Made by a program: the position numbers and the translations under genes. Of a stretch of 64,000 nt of DNA, positions 51,701 to 61,200 are shown piece by piece. Position 1 is the first letter of the stretch; the number at the start of each line of letters is the position of its first letter. Source of the DNA: Clostridium facile. Lineage in GTDB: Bacteria > Bacillota > Clostridia > Oscillospirales > Ruminococcaceae. Location of the stretch: NCBI RefSeq assembly GCF_014297275.1, contig NZ_JACOQK010000001.1, positions 496,001-560,000 on the forward strand, in the 5' to 3' direction. Below the pieces are notes generated by a model, which searched no databases, was not told the DNA's origin, and saw only the letters and a program-made list of their open reading frames with translations.

Positions 51701-51852
51701 TAGTGGGTGTCGGACAAAACAGCAATTTTTAATTGTTCCTCTTGTTGTTTTGACATTATAGCTGCGCTAACAGGAAGCGCTTGGCCTAACAGCAATGTAG
51801 CGGAAAGTAACGCTGCAATACTGCCTTTTAGCCATTTTTTTGAAAAATGCAT
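48787..51852 (-). CDS. Surface metallophosphoesterase with FIVAR repeats and sorting signal
   Basis: A 1021-residue exported protein. A signal peptide covers residues 1-31. The calcineurin-like phosphoesterase domain has Asp48 and His50 in VLSDTHY, then SGDLTKDG, PGNHDLRNS, GLEHHGM and FTGHMHANDIA, the full set of dimetal ligands. A large alpha-helical middle part (about 380-740) has no recognised domain. Three FIVAR units fill about 752-960. The tail is TAKTGD at 988-993, a hydrophobic segment and KKK. It probably hydrolyses phosphate esters at the cell surface; the substrate is unknown. AAAGGAG precedes the ATG. The tail is shared with the two surface glycosidases. Confidence 0.88.
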   Translation of the reverse strand: MHFSKKWLKGSIAALLSATLLLGQALPVSAAIMSKQQEEQLKIAVLSDTHYLSPDMIKDTTDYTNHLNSDRKMFTESAAILDKMLETVKEDQPDVLMISGDLTKDGEKEGHEQLAEKLEHLKEEVPNLKVYVVPGNHDLRNSNAMNFNTEDGTAIPAGRTEPEDFKQIYSDVTFEDESIIDTYTPPEGKEAGGLSYVARPEDGYTVIAIDSARYSADNTDSGLDEHETSGAISADLENWILEQIKEAKDRGDTVIGLEHHGMVPHFELEPTILPMYLVNDYERLSEEFADAGMQYIFTGHMHANDIATMTTEAGNTLYDIETGSVVTYPSPMRFVTINRNLDNGVVTENMSVSTTTNLGPITFTNPLTGEEQTIEDITAYGQQHGFSVDMVSTTVNGFLHGYYDQITEAGGVKPALEALINNLLGDTLPGDGNLTIEQLIDVALPLLLPTTPEAGTNVYYEGNTIKIWIASDEAPDAAPGEDPDGYWASIPVQGLKEALTPVFGTLDSMVANPTILDNAIDALASDLLAVPVYQTESETKTILDLANYAYQSHLAGNDNKDNMPAWVASAEQAISSGEVVDQIVNLLIQHVSNLLTQVLDQVSLKDLTGIAGWNLTTKEWIPVEGRTVLIQPLNDNTKTMINLMAMFVGWTAEGSTRMIPDGYTVQDLITKINNVGGLIGISVNFEEILSELINGTPADPETGTEATEGLLTEEMRQQLGDFANSIVNSLAIDSNYPKDNNTTITNQYTVEKINKTILNQVITYAENAKVSGEYDNAIESVQKSFDAALENAKTVAGNAGATQEEVDTAWKTLLNEIHKLGFVAGDKTALASLIEAANEINAELDRYVEAGKAEFTAALEAAVAVYEDGDAMQAEINQVADDLLNAMLNLRYKADKSILEDVLAEAGKVDANAYTAESYAVLTAAVNDAKAVLENENATQEEVDAAVTSVQTAMDNLVAVNGTVNETTTTDNNATQAGQESTTAKANTAKTGDMNPVAGIAAITVAGLVLVLTLKKKASNI
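48975..49597 (-). repeat. Triple-FIVAR module, copy 3
   Basis: Three units nearly identical in protein sequence to copy 2 at 45242-45870, on the opposite strand. A run of differences lies mainly in the third unit (VLTAAVNDAKAVLENENAT against ALQAAVAEASDVYNNENAT). Confidence 0.88.
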
Positions 51853-52184
51853 AGTACGTTCTCCTTTGTTTACGATAATTTTATGTCCTAAAATATAAAT
51901 TTTCCTTTATCCATCTTTGAATTTCCTGTTTTTTTCAGTATATCACGAATGGGAACAATATATTTTGAACAATTACCATTCTATCTCAATTGTGTAAAAA
52001 GAGAAGCAAAATTAGGTTAAACCTATATCAAATTTTCCAGAATTTATCATTTTATGAGTGAAGTTAGCCGTTATTGATAGAAAAATGAAAAAGATAGTAC
52101 TATAATCTAAAGAAGGGAAAATTGTAGGTATCCAATTAAAAGTGTCATTTCTATTATTATTTTTGTGAAATTTTAAAAAAACGC
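51853..52184. other. AT-rich divergent spacer
   Basis: About 330 bases upstream of the metallophosphoesterase and rpmE genes, AT-rich and without a supported ORF. Confidence 0.45.
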
Positions 52185-52213
52185 TTGCTTTTTTATTTGT
52201 GTTGTGCTATCAT
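52185..52213 (+). promoter_or_regulatory. Promoter of rpmE
   Basis: TTGCTT at 52185-52190 and TATCAT at 52208-52213 with 17-base spacing; start near 52220. Confidence 0.65.
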
Positions 52214-52283
52214 AGATAGGCAATGAGTATTTGATAACAGGAATATTCGAATAGAAATTATACTCTTGGAGGTGAATGCGATC

Positions 52284-52487
52284 ATGAAACCAGGAATTCA
52301 TCCAAATTACGAAAAAACCACAATCACATGTGCTTGCGGTAATGTAATTGAAGTCGGTTCTACCAAAAAAGACATCAAAGTTGAAATTTGTTCTAAATGC
52401 CATCCGTTCTTTACTGGCAGACAAAAATTGGTTGATGCCGGCGGACGTGTTGATAGATTTAACAGAAGATTTAATCTCAACAAATAA
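52284..52487 (+). CDS. rpmE: Ribosomal protein bL31, zinc-binding form
   Basis: A 67-residue protein starting MKPGIHPNYEKTTITCACGN; the ATG at 52284 follows GGAGGTG. Cysteines at CAC and CSKCHPFF make the zinc-binding (C+) version of bL31. FFTGRQKLVDAGGRVDRFN is the conserved C-terminal part. It sits at the interface of the 30S and 50S subunits. Confidence 0.97.
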   Translation: MKPGIHPNYEKTTITCACGNVIEVGSTKKDIKVEICSKCHPFFTGRQKLVDAGGRVDRFNRRFNLNK

Positions 52488-52494
52488 GAACAGT

Positions 52495-52529
52495 AAGCGG
52501 TGTATCAGTACACCGCTTTCCTTCTTTTT
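52495..52529 (+). terminator. Terminator of rpmE
   Basis: AAGCGGTGTA pairs with TACACCGCTT around loop TCAG, followed by a pyrimidine-rich tail ending in T5. Confidence 0.85.
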
Positions 52530-52571
52530 ACAGACGATTTTTTTGATATCCCACAAAAGGGGGAATCTCAA

Positions 52572-53204
52572 TTGGATTATGTGACAATTGCGGATTATGC
52601 TACTGATGAGTTTATCGAGCGGAAATCTCGCTTTATTGGTTTTATTAAACCGGTGAAAACAAAAGCGGAAGCAGAGGCGTTTATCGCTGAAATCAAATCC
52701 AAGCATTATGACGCCACCCACAATGTTTCCGCTTATATTGTAAGGGAAGAGCGGATTGAACGGTATTCCGATGATGGGGAACCTCAAGGGACAGGAGGAG
52801 TCCCCATGCTGGAAGTCCTCAAAAAAGAGGGGTTGACCGATGTGTGTGCTGTGGTGACCCGTTATTTTGGCGGAATCCTGCTAGGAGCAGGAGGACTGGT
52901 ACGGGCTTATTCCCATGGATGTAGCATTGCGGTACATGCGGCACAAAAAATTTTGATGTGTGACTGCGAGCGCCTTACTTTAAATTTTGACTATAGCCTA
53001 TATGGTAAAATTAATTACCTGTTGCCCAACTACAATATCAAATTGGAACAATCCGATTTTGCTGACCGGGTTACCCTACAGCTTCTGGTTCGTTTGGATA
53101 CGGCGGAACAGCTAAAAAAGGATTTGATTGAGGCGTGTAATGGGCAAATTATCCTCGATACGGTAGAACAGGTATTTACCGATTATCCTTATATCGAAGA
53201 ATAG
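52572..53204 (+). CDS. yigZ: YigZ/IMPACT family protein
   Basis: A 210-residue protein from TTG 52572, chosen because AAAAGGGGG sits just upstream and the product then has normal family length; an earlier ATG would read through the rpmE terminator. The N-terminal IMPACT domain contains FIERKSRFIGFIKPV, DATHNVSAY and RYSDDGEPQGTGGVPMLEVL with the TRYFGGILLGAGGLVRAYS signature. A ferredoxin-like domain (DUF1949) follows. Relatives are linked to translation control, but the bacterial role is unclear. Confidence 0.9.
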   Translation: MDYVTIADYATDEFIERKSRFIGFIKPVKTKAEAEAFIAEIKSKHYDATHNVSAYIVREERIERYSDDGEPQGTGGVPMLEVLKKEGLTDVCAVVTRYFGGILLGAGGLVRAYSHGCSIAVHAAQKILMCDCERLTLNFDYSLYGKINYLLPNYNIKLEQSDFADRVTLQLLVRLDTAEQLKKDLIEACNGQIILDTVEQVFTDYPYIEE

Positions 53205-53554
53205 GACAATAAAACAGCGCATATTGTTGTATGTCACTAATACTGATGTGAATATAGGTATAGTGAACTCTTTTTATTGTTGATGGAATGAAAATATTGG
53301 TTTCCATACAAGGGGTGCAGTTATGTTGTATAGCTGTTTTCTATAAAATAGGGCTATTGATATGATAGGCGTTATCGTAGAAAACAATTTGGAGGTAATT
53401 GGGTTGATGAAGGTAAATAATCCCAAATAAAAGGATTTATTTTCAACCTAAACCAAGAAAAATAAAAAATTGAAAAAATAAAAAAGGTTTTTTTGTCCTT
53501 TTTCGGTATATTATTATTAGAACAGGAAAATAGATGCGGAAAGGGGAGATAAAA
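53205..53554. other. AT-rich spacer upstream of dgt
   Basis: About 350 bases without a supported gene. It presumably holds the promoter of the dgt-dnaG-rpoD operon, but no clean promoter pair could be assigned. Confidence 0.45.
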
Positions 53555-54559
53555 ATGACGATTCGGGAACGGATTGAACAACAGGAAGAACAGACATTAA
53601 GCAAATATGCCACCTTGGCAAAGAACACCAAGGGCAGAGCGACCTATCAAAAGCCCTGTGATATCCGCACGGAATTTCAACGGGACCGGGACCGCATTTT
53701 GCACTGTAAAGCCTTTAAACGGCTGCGGTACAAAACCCAGGTTTTTTTATCTCCGGATTCTGATCATTACCTAACTCGTTTGGTACATACCTTAGAAGTG
53801 GCGCAGATTGCCCGTACAATCGCCAGGGGGCTGCGAATCAACGAAGATTTGACCGAAGCCATCGCCCTGGGGCATGACCTGGGGCACACCCCATTCGGCC
53901 ATGCGGGGGAACGGGTGTTAAATGAGATCTGCCCCCATAAATTCCATCATGCGGAAAACAGCGTGCGGGTAGTCACCGTGCTAGAAAAGGAAGGCAAAGG
54001 GCTGAACCTGACGGCGGAAACCCTGGATGGAATCCGCAACCATTCCTTTGGGCACGCCCAAACCCTGGAAGGCCGCCTGGTAAAAATCGCGGATAAAGTG
54101 GCGTATATCAACCATGATATTGAGGATGCCATCCGGGCTGGCGTTTTGACCAAAGAGGATTTACCTCAAGACTGCATTGAGGTGTTAGGGGATACGAAAA
54201 GCAAGCGGATTACGACGATTGCCACCTCAATTTTGGAGTACACCAAAGAGGATATCGCCATGGCACCAGAAGTGTTACAGGCGCATAATAAGCTGCGGAA
54301 ATTTATGTTTGAACATGTGTATTTAGCGGTGCCTGCAAAACAGGCAGAAGAAGCGAAAGCGGTACAGGTTGTGGAGCAGATGTACCACTATTACCTTACC
54401 CATGAGAAAGAGCTGCCGGAGTTTTACCGGCAAATTGCCCAAAAAGAAGATTTACACCGTGCTGTGTGCGATTATATTTCCGGGATGTCCGACCATTATA
54501 TTGTGGAACGGTATTTGGATTTGTTTGTACCCCATTCCTGGAAAGGACTAAAACAATAA
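53555..54559 (+). CDS. dgt: Deoxyguanosinetriphosphate triphosphohydrolase-like protein
   Basis: A 334-residue HD-domain protein from ATG 53555, which follows GGGGAG; an ATG 21 bases earlier is less likely. FKRLRYKTQVFLSPDSDHY, RLVHTLEVAQIARTIAR and ALGHDLGHTPFGHAGE give the HD metal-binding motif of dGTPase-like proteins. DKVAYINHDIEDAIRAG is also conserved. It hydrolyses dNTPs to nucleoside and triphosphate. It directly precedes dnaG, an arrangement frequent in Clostridia, and forms one operon with dnaG and rpoD. Confidence 0.93.
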   Translation: MTIRERIEQQEEQTLSKYATLAKNTKGRATYQKPCDIRTEFQRDRDRILHCKAFKRLRYKTQVFLSPDSDHYLTRLVHTLEVAQIARTIARGLRINEDLTEAIALGHDLGHTPFGHAGERVLNEICPHKFHHAENSVRVVTVLEKEGKGLNLTAETLDGIRNHSFGHAQTLEGRLVKIADKVAYINHDIEDAIRAGVLTKEDLPQDCIEVLGDTKSKRITTIATSILEYTKEDIAMAPEVLQAHNKLRKFMFEHVYLAVPAKQAEEAKAVQVVEQMYHYYLTHEKELPEFYRQIAQKEDLHRAVCDYISGMSDHYIVERYLDLFVPHSWKGLKQ

Positions 54560-54571
54560 GGAGGGATGCCT

Positions 54572-56335
54572 ATGGCGATTAGTGAAAGCTTTATTCAACA
54601 GCTGCGGATGGCATGCGATATTACCTCCATTGTTTCCTCCTATGTGGAGCTAAAGCGGGAAGGGCGAAATAAAAAATGCCTTTGCCCGTTCCATTTGGAA
54701 AAAACCCCTTCTTTGGTGGTATATGAGGATACCCAGTCGTTCTATTGTTTTGGATGCGGCACAGGTGGAGACGTCATCACCTTTATTATGAAGATTGAAA
54801 ACCTGGATTATGTGGAGGCGGTCAAATTTCTGGCTGCCCGGGTTGGGTTGACTGTCCCGGAGGATGGCCAGGATGATAAGCTAGCGAAACAGCGTTCCAG
54901 GATTTTGGCGTTAAACCGGGAAGCTGCCCGGTTTTTCCACCAGAGTTTGAAATCTCCCGAAGGAAGGGAAGGGCTGGCTTATTTTGCCCAAAGGCGGCTG
55001 ACCAAAAAGACCATCATAACCTATGGTTTGGGGTACGCCCCCAACCAATGGCATGCTCTGTTAGATCACATCAAATCCAAAGGCTATTCTTACGAGGAAG
55101 CAGCACTGGCGGATTTGGCGGTAAAATCCAAAAACGGACGGTATTATGATAAATTTCGGAACCGTGTTATTTTCCCCATCATTGATTTGCGGGGGAATGT
55201 GATTGGGTTTGGCGGTAGGGTCTTAGATGATAGCCAGCCAAAATATCTGAATTCCTCAGATACGCCAGTATTTAAAAAGAGCCGGAACCTGTTTTCCTTA
55301 AACTTCGCCAAAAATTCACCAGAAAAAAACCTGATTTTAGCGGAGGGATATATGGATGTGATTGCCATGTACCAGGCTGGGTTCCACAATGTGGTGGCAA
55401 CGTTAGGGACGGCACTCACTGCGGAACAGGCGCGGCTGATTTCCCGATATGCCAATGAGGTGATTATCGCTTACGATTCGGACGAAGCGGGGCAGATTGC
55501 CACCACCAGGGCATCCAATCTATTTGAGGAAGCTGGCGTGGAGGCAAGGGTGCTGGAAATCACCGGAGCAAAAGACCCGGATGAATACATTAAAACCTAC
55601 GGTGCAGACCGTTTTAAAGTATTATTGGAGCAATCCGAAAATGTAATCAAAAGTAAACTAAAGCGGCTAAAATCCAGGTACAACCTGGATGAACCGGAAG
55701 AACAGGTCAAATACATCCATGAGTATTGCCTGATGATTTCGGAACTTTATGATAAGCTGGAGCGGGATGTTTACGCTGGGAGCTTGGCTGTGGAATGCAA
55801 TCTTTCCAAAGCAGCCGTGTTGGAACAGGTCGAACACCTGCGAAAACAGCAGTATCGACGGAAAAAAAGCAAAGAATGGAAGGAAATCCAGTCTGGAAAA
55901 GCAGTTTATGTGGATAAAATCAATCCGGAACGTGTAAAATATCCAAAAGAGGCAAAAGCGGAGGAAGGAATCCTCTATTTTCTATTAAACCATCCTGATT
56001 TTGTCAGCTATATTTTGGAACGGATTCAGCCGGAGCAGTTTATCACTAGCTGGAACCAAAAATTATTTGCTTTAATCATACAAAAAATACAACAGGATAG
56101 CCCGTTGGAATTAACCTATTTTAACGAACAGCTCTCTCCAGATGAAATGGGGCGTTTGGCGCGGATTTTATCCGAAAACAGAGATTTAAACCATACCAAA
56201 GAAAGCTTAGACGATTACATTGCCGTTATCCTGCAACACGCCCATAAATTGCAGGACGCCGAGCGCAGCCGTTTCTCTCTAGACGATTATGAGCAATATC
56301 GTCAGGAGCTTTTCAAAAACAAAGGAAAAAAATGA
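54572..56335 (+). CDS. dnaG: DNA primase DnaG
   Basis: A 587-residue protein from ATG 54572, 6 bases after AGGAGGG. The zinc-binding domain has CPFHLEKTPS and FYCFGCGTGGD (residues about 38-68). The TOPRIM core has ILAEGYMDVIAMYQAG and IIAYDSDEAGQ near 255-315 with the catalytic acidic residues. The C-terminal helicase-binding region starts near 440. It makes RNA primers for replication. It is encoded between dgt and rpoD, as in the classic macromolecular synthesis operon. Confidence 0.97.
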   Translation: MAISESFIQQLRMACDITSIVSSYVELKREGRNKKCLCPFHLEKTPSLVVYEDTQSFYCFGCGTGGDVITFIMKIENLDYVEAVKFLAARVGLTVPEDGQDDKLAKQRSRILALNREAARFFHQSLKSPEGREGLAYFAQRRLTKKTIITYGLGYAPNQWHALLDHIKSKGYSYEEAALADLAVKSKNGRYYDKFRNRVIFPIIDLRGNVIGFGGRVLDDSQPKYLNSSDTPVFKKSRNLFSLNFAKNSPEKNLILAEGYMDVIAMYQAGFHNVVATLGTALTAEQARLISRYANEVIIAYDSDEAGQIATTRASNLFEEAGVEARVLEITGAKDPDEYIKTYGADRFKVLLEQSENVIKSKLKRLKSRYNLDEPEEQVKYIHEYCLMISELYDKLERDVYAGSLAVECNLSKAAVLEQVEHLRKQQYRRKKSKEWKEIQSGKAVYVDKINPERVKYPKEAKAEEGILYFLLNHPDFVSYILERIQPEQFITSWNQKLFALIIQKIQQDSPLELTYFNEQLSPDEMGRLARILSENRDLNHTKESLDDYIAVILQHAHKLQDAERSRFSLDDYEQYRQELFKNKGKK

Positions 56336-56354
56336 ATGTGAAAGGGGAACCTTT

Positions 56355-57479
<1,125 letters not shown>

Positions 57480-57498
57480 TGGATTCGAGGGAAAATCA

Positions 57499-57894
57499 AT
57501 GTATATTAATCTGGAATCGGATTATGCTGTCCGTATTGTCAGTTTTTTATGCCGGGACGGTATGAAGTACGACGCCAAGACCATTGCGGAAAATACTGGG
57601 GTGACCCTGCGGTTTGCCCTGAAAATTCTGCGGAAACTGGTGGCGGCGGGGATTGTAAAATCCTATAAAGGGACACAGGGCGGCTACAAAATCGCCAAGC
57701 CCGCCGATGAAATCACCTTGCTGGAAGTAATTGAAACAATGGAAGGCCGGTATTGTTTTAGCCGCTGCCTAAACGAGGAACACAGCTGTGGGGATTGGTG
57801 TTCTGGAATGGGGTGCAAGGTACAACGGGTGTACTCCAAAATTACCGACCAGGTGCGGGAGGAATTATCCAAAGTAACCTTTAAAACCATTTAA
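57499..57894 (+). CDS. Rrf2 family transcriptional regulator
   Basis: A 131-residue winged-helix protein. ESDYAVRIVSFLCRDG and TGVTLRFALKILRKLVAAG form the helix-turn-helix, and YKGTQGGYKIAKPADEITLLEVIE is the Rrf2 wing signature. The C-terminal YCFSRCLNEEHSCGDWCSGM is cysteine-rich, so an iron-sulfur or redox sensor like IscR/RsrR is plausible. It starts 19 bases after rpoD and is followed by a terminator. Its targets cannot be seen here. Confidence 0.92.
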   Translation: MYINLESDYAVRIVSFLCRDGMKYDAKTIAENTGVTLRFALKILRKLVAAGIVKSYKGTQGGYKIAKPADEITLLEVIETMEGRYCFSRCLNEEHSCGDWCSGMGCKVQRVYSKITDQVREELSKVTFKTI

Positions 57895-57974
57895 TTACAT
57901 AATATTGGTATAAAAATCGGAATCCTATCCAATCCTACCTAGGGGAATATGGCGTAAAATAGGCAAACTATATG

Positions 57975-58011
57975 AAAAAAAGCTTGAGAAAAAAATTCCT
58001 CAAGCTTTTTT
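57975..58011 (+). terminator. Terminator of the dgt-dnaG-rpoD-rrf2 unit
   Basis: AAAAAAGCTTGAG/CTCAAGCTTTTTT gives a 13-bp stem, including the T tail, 80 bases after the rrf2 stop. Confidence 0.87.
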
Positions 58012-58022
58012 GTTATTTATTC

Positions 58023-58051
58023 TTGACTTTAGTATACCCATGTGGTACAAT
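58023..58051 (+). promoter_or_regulatory. Strong promoter of rpoBC
   Basis: TTGACT at 58023-58028 and TACAAT at 58046-58051 with 17-base spacing. A leader of about 170 bases precedes rpoB. Confidence 0.78.
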
Positions 58052-58229
58052 ATTATACTGTATCATAATGGACTTGTATGCTCTACTGTTATTATTGTAT
58101 CATACAATCGGACAAAATGCAATAGTAAACTTTGTGAAAACTTTTTGCAACTTTTTTGGGAATTGTGCAATACATTTAAGTTTTTATAAAGGGTGCTTGC
58201 GTTGAAAATAGAATGGAGGAATTAAGCCT

Positions 58230-61200
58230 ATGGTGAATGTCAAACCTGTTAAATTAGGAAAAAAAACCAGAATGAGCTTTGCACGGATCAATGAAGTGCT
58301 GGAAATGCCAAACTTGATTGAGGTGCAGAAAAATTCATATGAATGGTTTCGGACAGAGGGTTTGAAAGAAGTTTTTCGCGACTCGGCCTATATTTCCGAC
58401 CATACCGGAAACCTGGTATTGGAATTTGTGGATTATCGCTTTGACGATAAGCTCAAATACGATGTGCTGGAATGTAAAGAGCGCGACACCACCTATGCGG
58501 CTCCGCTGCGGGTAAAAACAAGGCTGATTAACAAGGAGACCGGCGAGGTTAAAGAGCAGGAAATTTTCATGGGTGATTTCCCTCTTATGACGGATAGCGG
58601 TACTTTTGTCATTAACGGTGCGGAACGTGTTATTGTTTCCCAGTTGGTTCGTTCCCCAGGGGTTTACTATGGCAGTGAATATGACAAAACCGGTAAGAAA
58701 AAATTCTCTACCACCGTCATTCCAAACCGTGGCGCATGGCTGGAATATGAAACCGATTCCAATGATGTTTTCTATGTTCGGATTGACAAAAACCGTAAAA
58801 TTCCAATTACGGTATTTATCCGTGCTTTGCTGCGCATTAAAGATGATTCCAATTTAAGCGATGCGGAAGTATTTACTGACCAATACGGCACTGATCAGGA
58901 AATTTACGAAATTTTTGGCGAAGATAGACGCATGGTGCAGACCATCACGGACAAGGATAATACCAAAAATGGGGAAGAAGCGTTGCTGGAAGTCTACCGC
59001 AAACTCCGTCCAGGTGAACCACCAACACTGGATAGCGCTGTTACCCATTTAAGAAATCTCTTCTTTGATGACCGCCGCTATGACCTTTCTAAAGTAGGGC
59101 GTTATAAATACAACAAAAAACTGGCGATTGCAAATCGTTTGACCGGCCATGTATTGGCAGAACCAGTGGTAAACGAGTTAACTGGCGAACTCTTAGGGGA
59201 AAAAGGCGAAACTTTGACTTATGAACGTGCGCTGGCAATCGAAAAAGCTGGTGTGGATACCGCTTATATTGATGTGGAAGGCGAAATCGTTAAAGTGATT
59301 TCCAACGGCATGGTGGATATCACCGATTTTGTGGACATCGACCCAGAAGCGTTCGACATCGGGGAAAAAGTCCGCTTCCGTGTATTAAAAGATATTTTGG
59401 AAACCTGCTCCTCCCAGGAAGAAATTGAGGAGGCGATCCGGGAACGTGTGGATATGCTGGTTCCAAAACACATCATTAAAGATGATATTTTCGCTTCTAT
59501 TAACTATGTGAATAACCTGGCTTATGGTGTTGGTACCATTGACGATATCGACCATCTGGGTAACCGCCGTATCCGTAGCGTAGGCGAATTGCTGCAAAAC
59601 CAATTCCGTATCGGCTTCAGCCGTATGGAACGTGTTATCCGGGAAAGAATGACCTTGCAGGCGCAGGATATGGATACCATGACCCCACAGGCTTTGATCA
59701 ATATCCGTCCTGTTGTGGCTGCGATTAAAGAGTTCTTTGGTTCTTCTCCATTGTCCCAGTTCATGGACCAGAACAACCCTCTGGCAGAATTGACCCATAA
59801 ACGTCGTCTATCTGCGTTGGGTCCAGGCGGTTTGTCCCGTGATAGGGCAGGGTTTGAGGTGCGTGACGTTCACTATTCCCACTACGGAAGAATGTGCCCA
59901 ATTGAAACCCCAGAAGGTCCAAACATCGGTTTGATCTCCTATCTTGCTTCTTTTGCGAGATTGAATAAATACGGCTTTATTGAAGCCCCATACCGCCGTG
60001 TAGACAAAGAAACAGGCGTTGTGTTGGATGAAGTGGTTTACATGACCGCTGATATGGAAGATAACTACATTGTCGCTCAGGCGAACGCAGAACTGACAGA
60101 GGACAACAAGTTTGCTACCCCTCGTGTTACTGGCCGTTACCGTGACCAGATCATCGAAGTAGAACGGGAACAGGTTGACTTCATGGACGTTTCCCCAAAA
60201 ATGGTTGTATCTGTTGCGACTGCCATGATTCCATTCCTAGAAAACGACGACGCAAACCGTGCTTTGATGGGTGCGAACATGCAGCGTCAGGCTGTGCCAC
60301 TGTTAAGAACAGAAGCACCTGTGGTTGGTACTGGTATGGAATACAAAGCAGCAGTGGATTCCGGTGTTGCTGTACTGGCAAAACAAAACGGTGTAGTAAA
60401 ACATGTTTCAGCGGATGAAATTGTCATTGAGGATGCTGACCACATCGAACACAACTATAAACTGATTAAGTTTATGCGCTCCAACCAGAGTACATGTGTA
60501 AACCAGAAGCCAATTGTTTCCAAAGGTGAAACCGTTACCAAAGGCCAGGTAATCGCGGACGGTCCTGCAATGGACCACGGCGAAATCAGCTTGGGTAAAA
60601 ACGCTTTGATCGGATTTATGACCTGGGAAGGTTATAACTATGAAGACGCGGTTTTAATCAATGAAAGAATTGTGCGTGAAGATATATATACTTCCCTGCA
60701 TATTGAAGAATATGAAGTGGAAGCAAGAGATACCAAATTAGGTCCAGAAGAAATTACCCGTGAAATTCCAAACGTCGGGGAAGATGCCCTGAAAGATTTG
60801 GACGAACGTGGTATCATCCGTGTTGGTGCGGAAGTGCGTGCAGGGGATATTCTGGTTGGTAAGGTTACTCCAAAAGGGGAAACCGAACTGACAGCCGAAG
60901 AACGTTTGCTCCGTGCAATCTTCGGGGAAAAAGCCCGTGAAGTAAGGGATACTTCCCTCCGTGTACCACATGGTGAATACGGTATTGTAGTAGATGTAAA
61001 AGTGTTTACCAGAGAGAACTCCGATGAGCTCTCCCCAGGGGTAAACATGGTAGTGCGCTGCTACATTGTACAAAAGAGAAAATTAAGCGTTGGGGACAAA
61101 ATGGCGGGCCGCCATGGTAATAAGGGTGTCGTTTCCCGTATCCTTCCACAGGAAGATATGCCATTTCTGCCAGATGGCCGTCCTCTGGATATTGTATTGA

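Noticed and set aside
58058..58229. Leader peptide or L10-type autoregulatory site before rpoB
   Set aside because: Only a seven-codon frame (TTG start) and a small hairpin are visible, and no ribosomal protein gene is present to supply the regulator.
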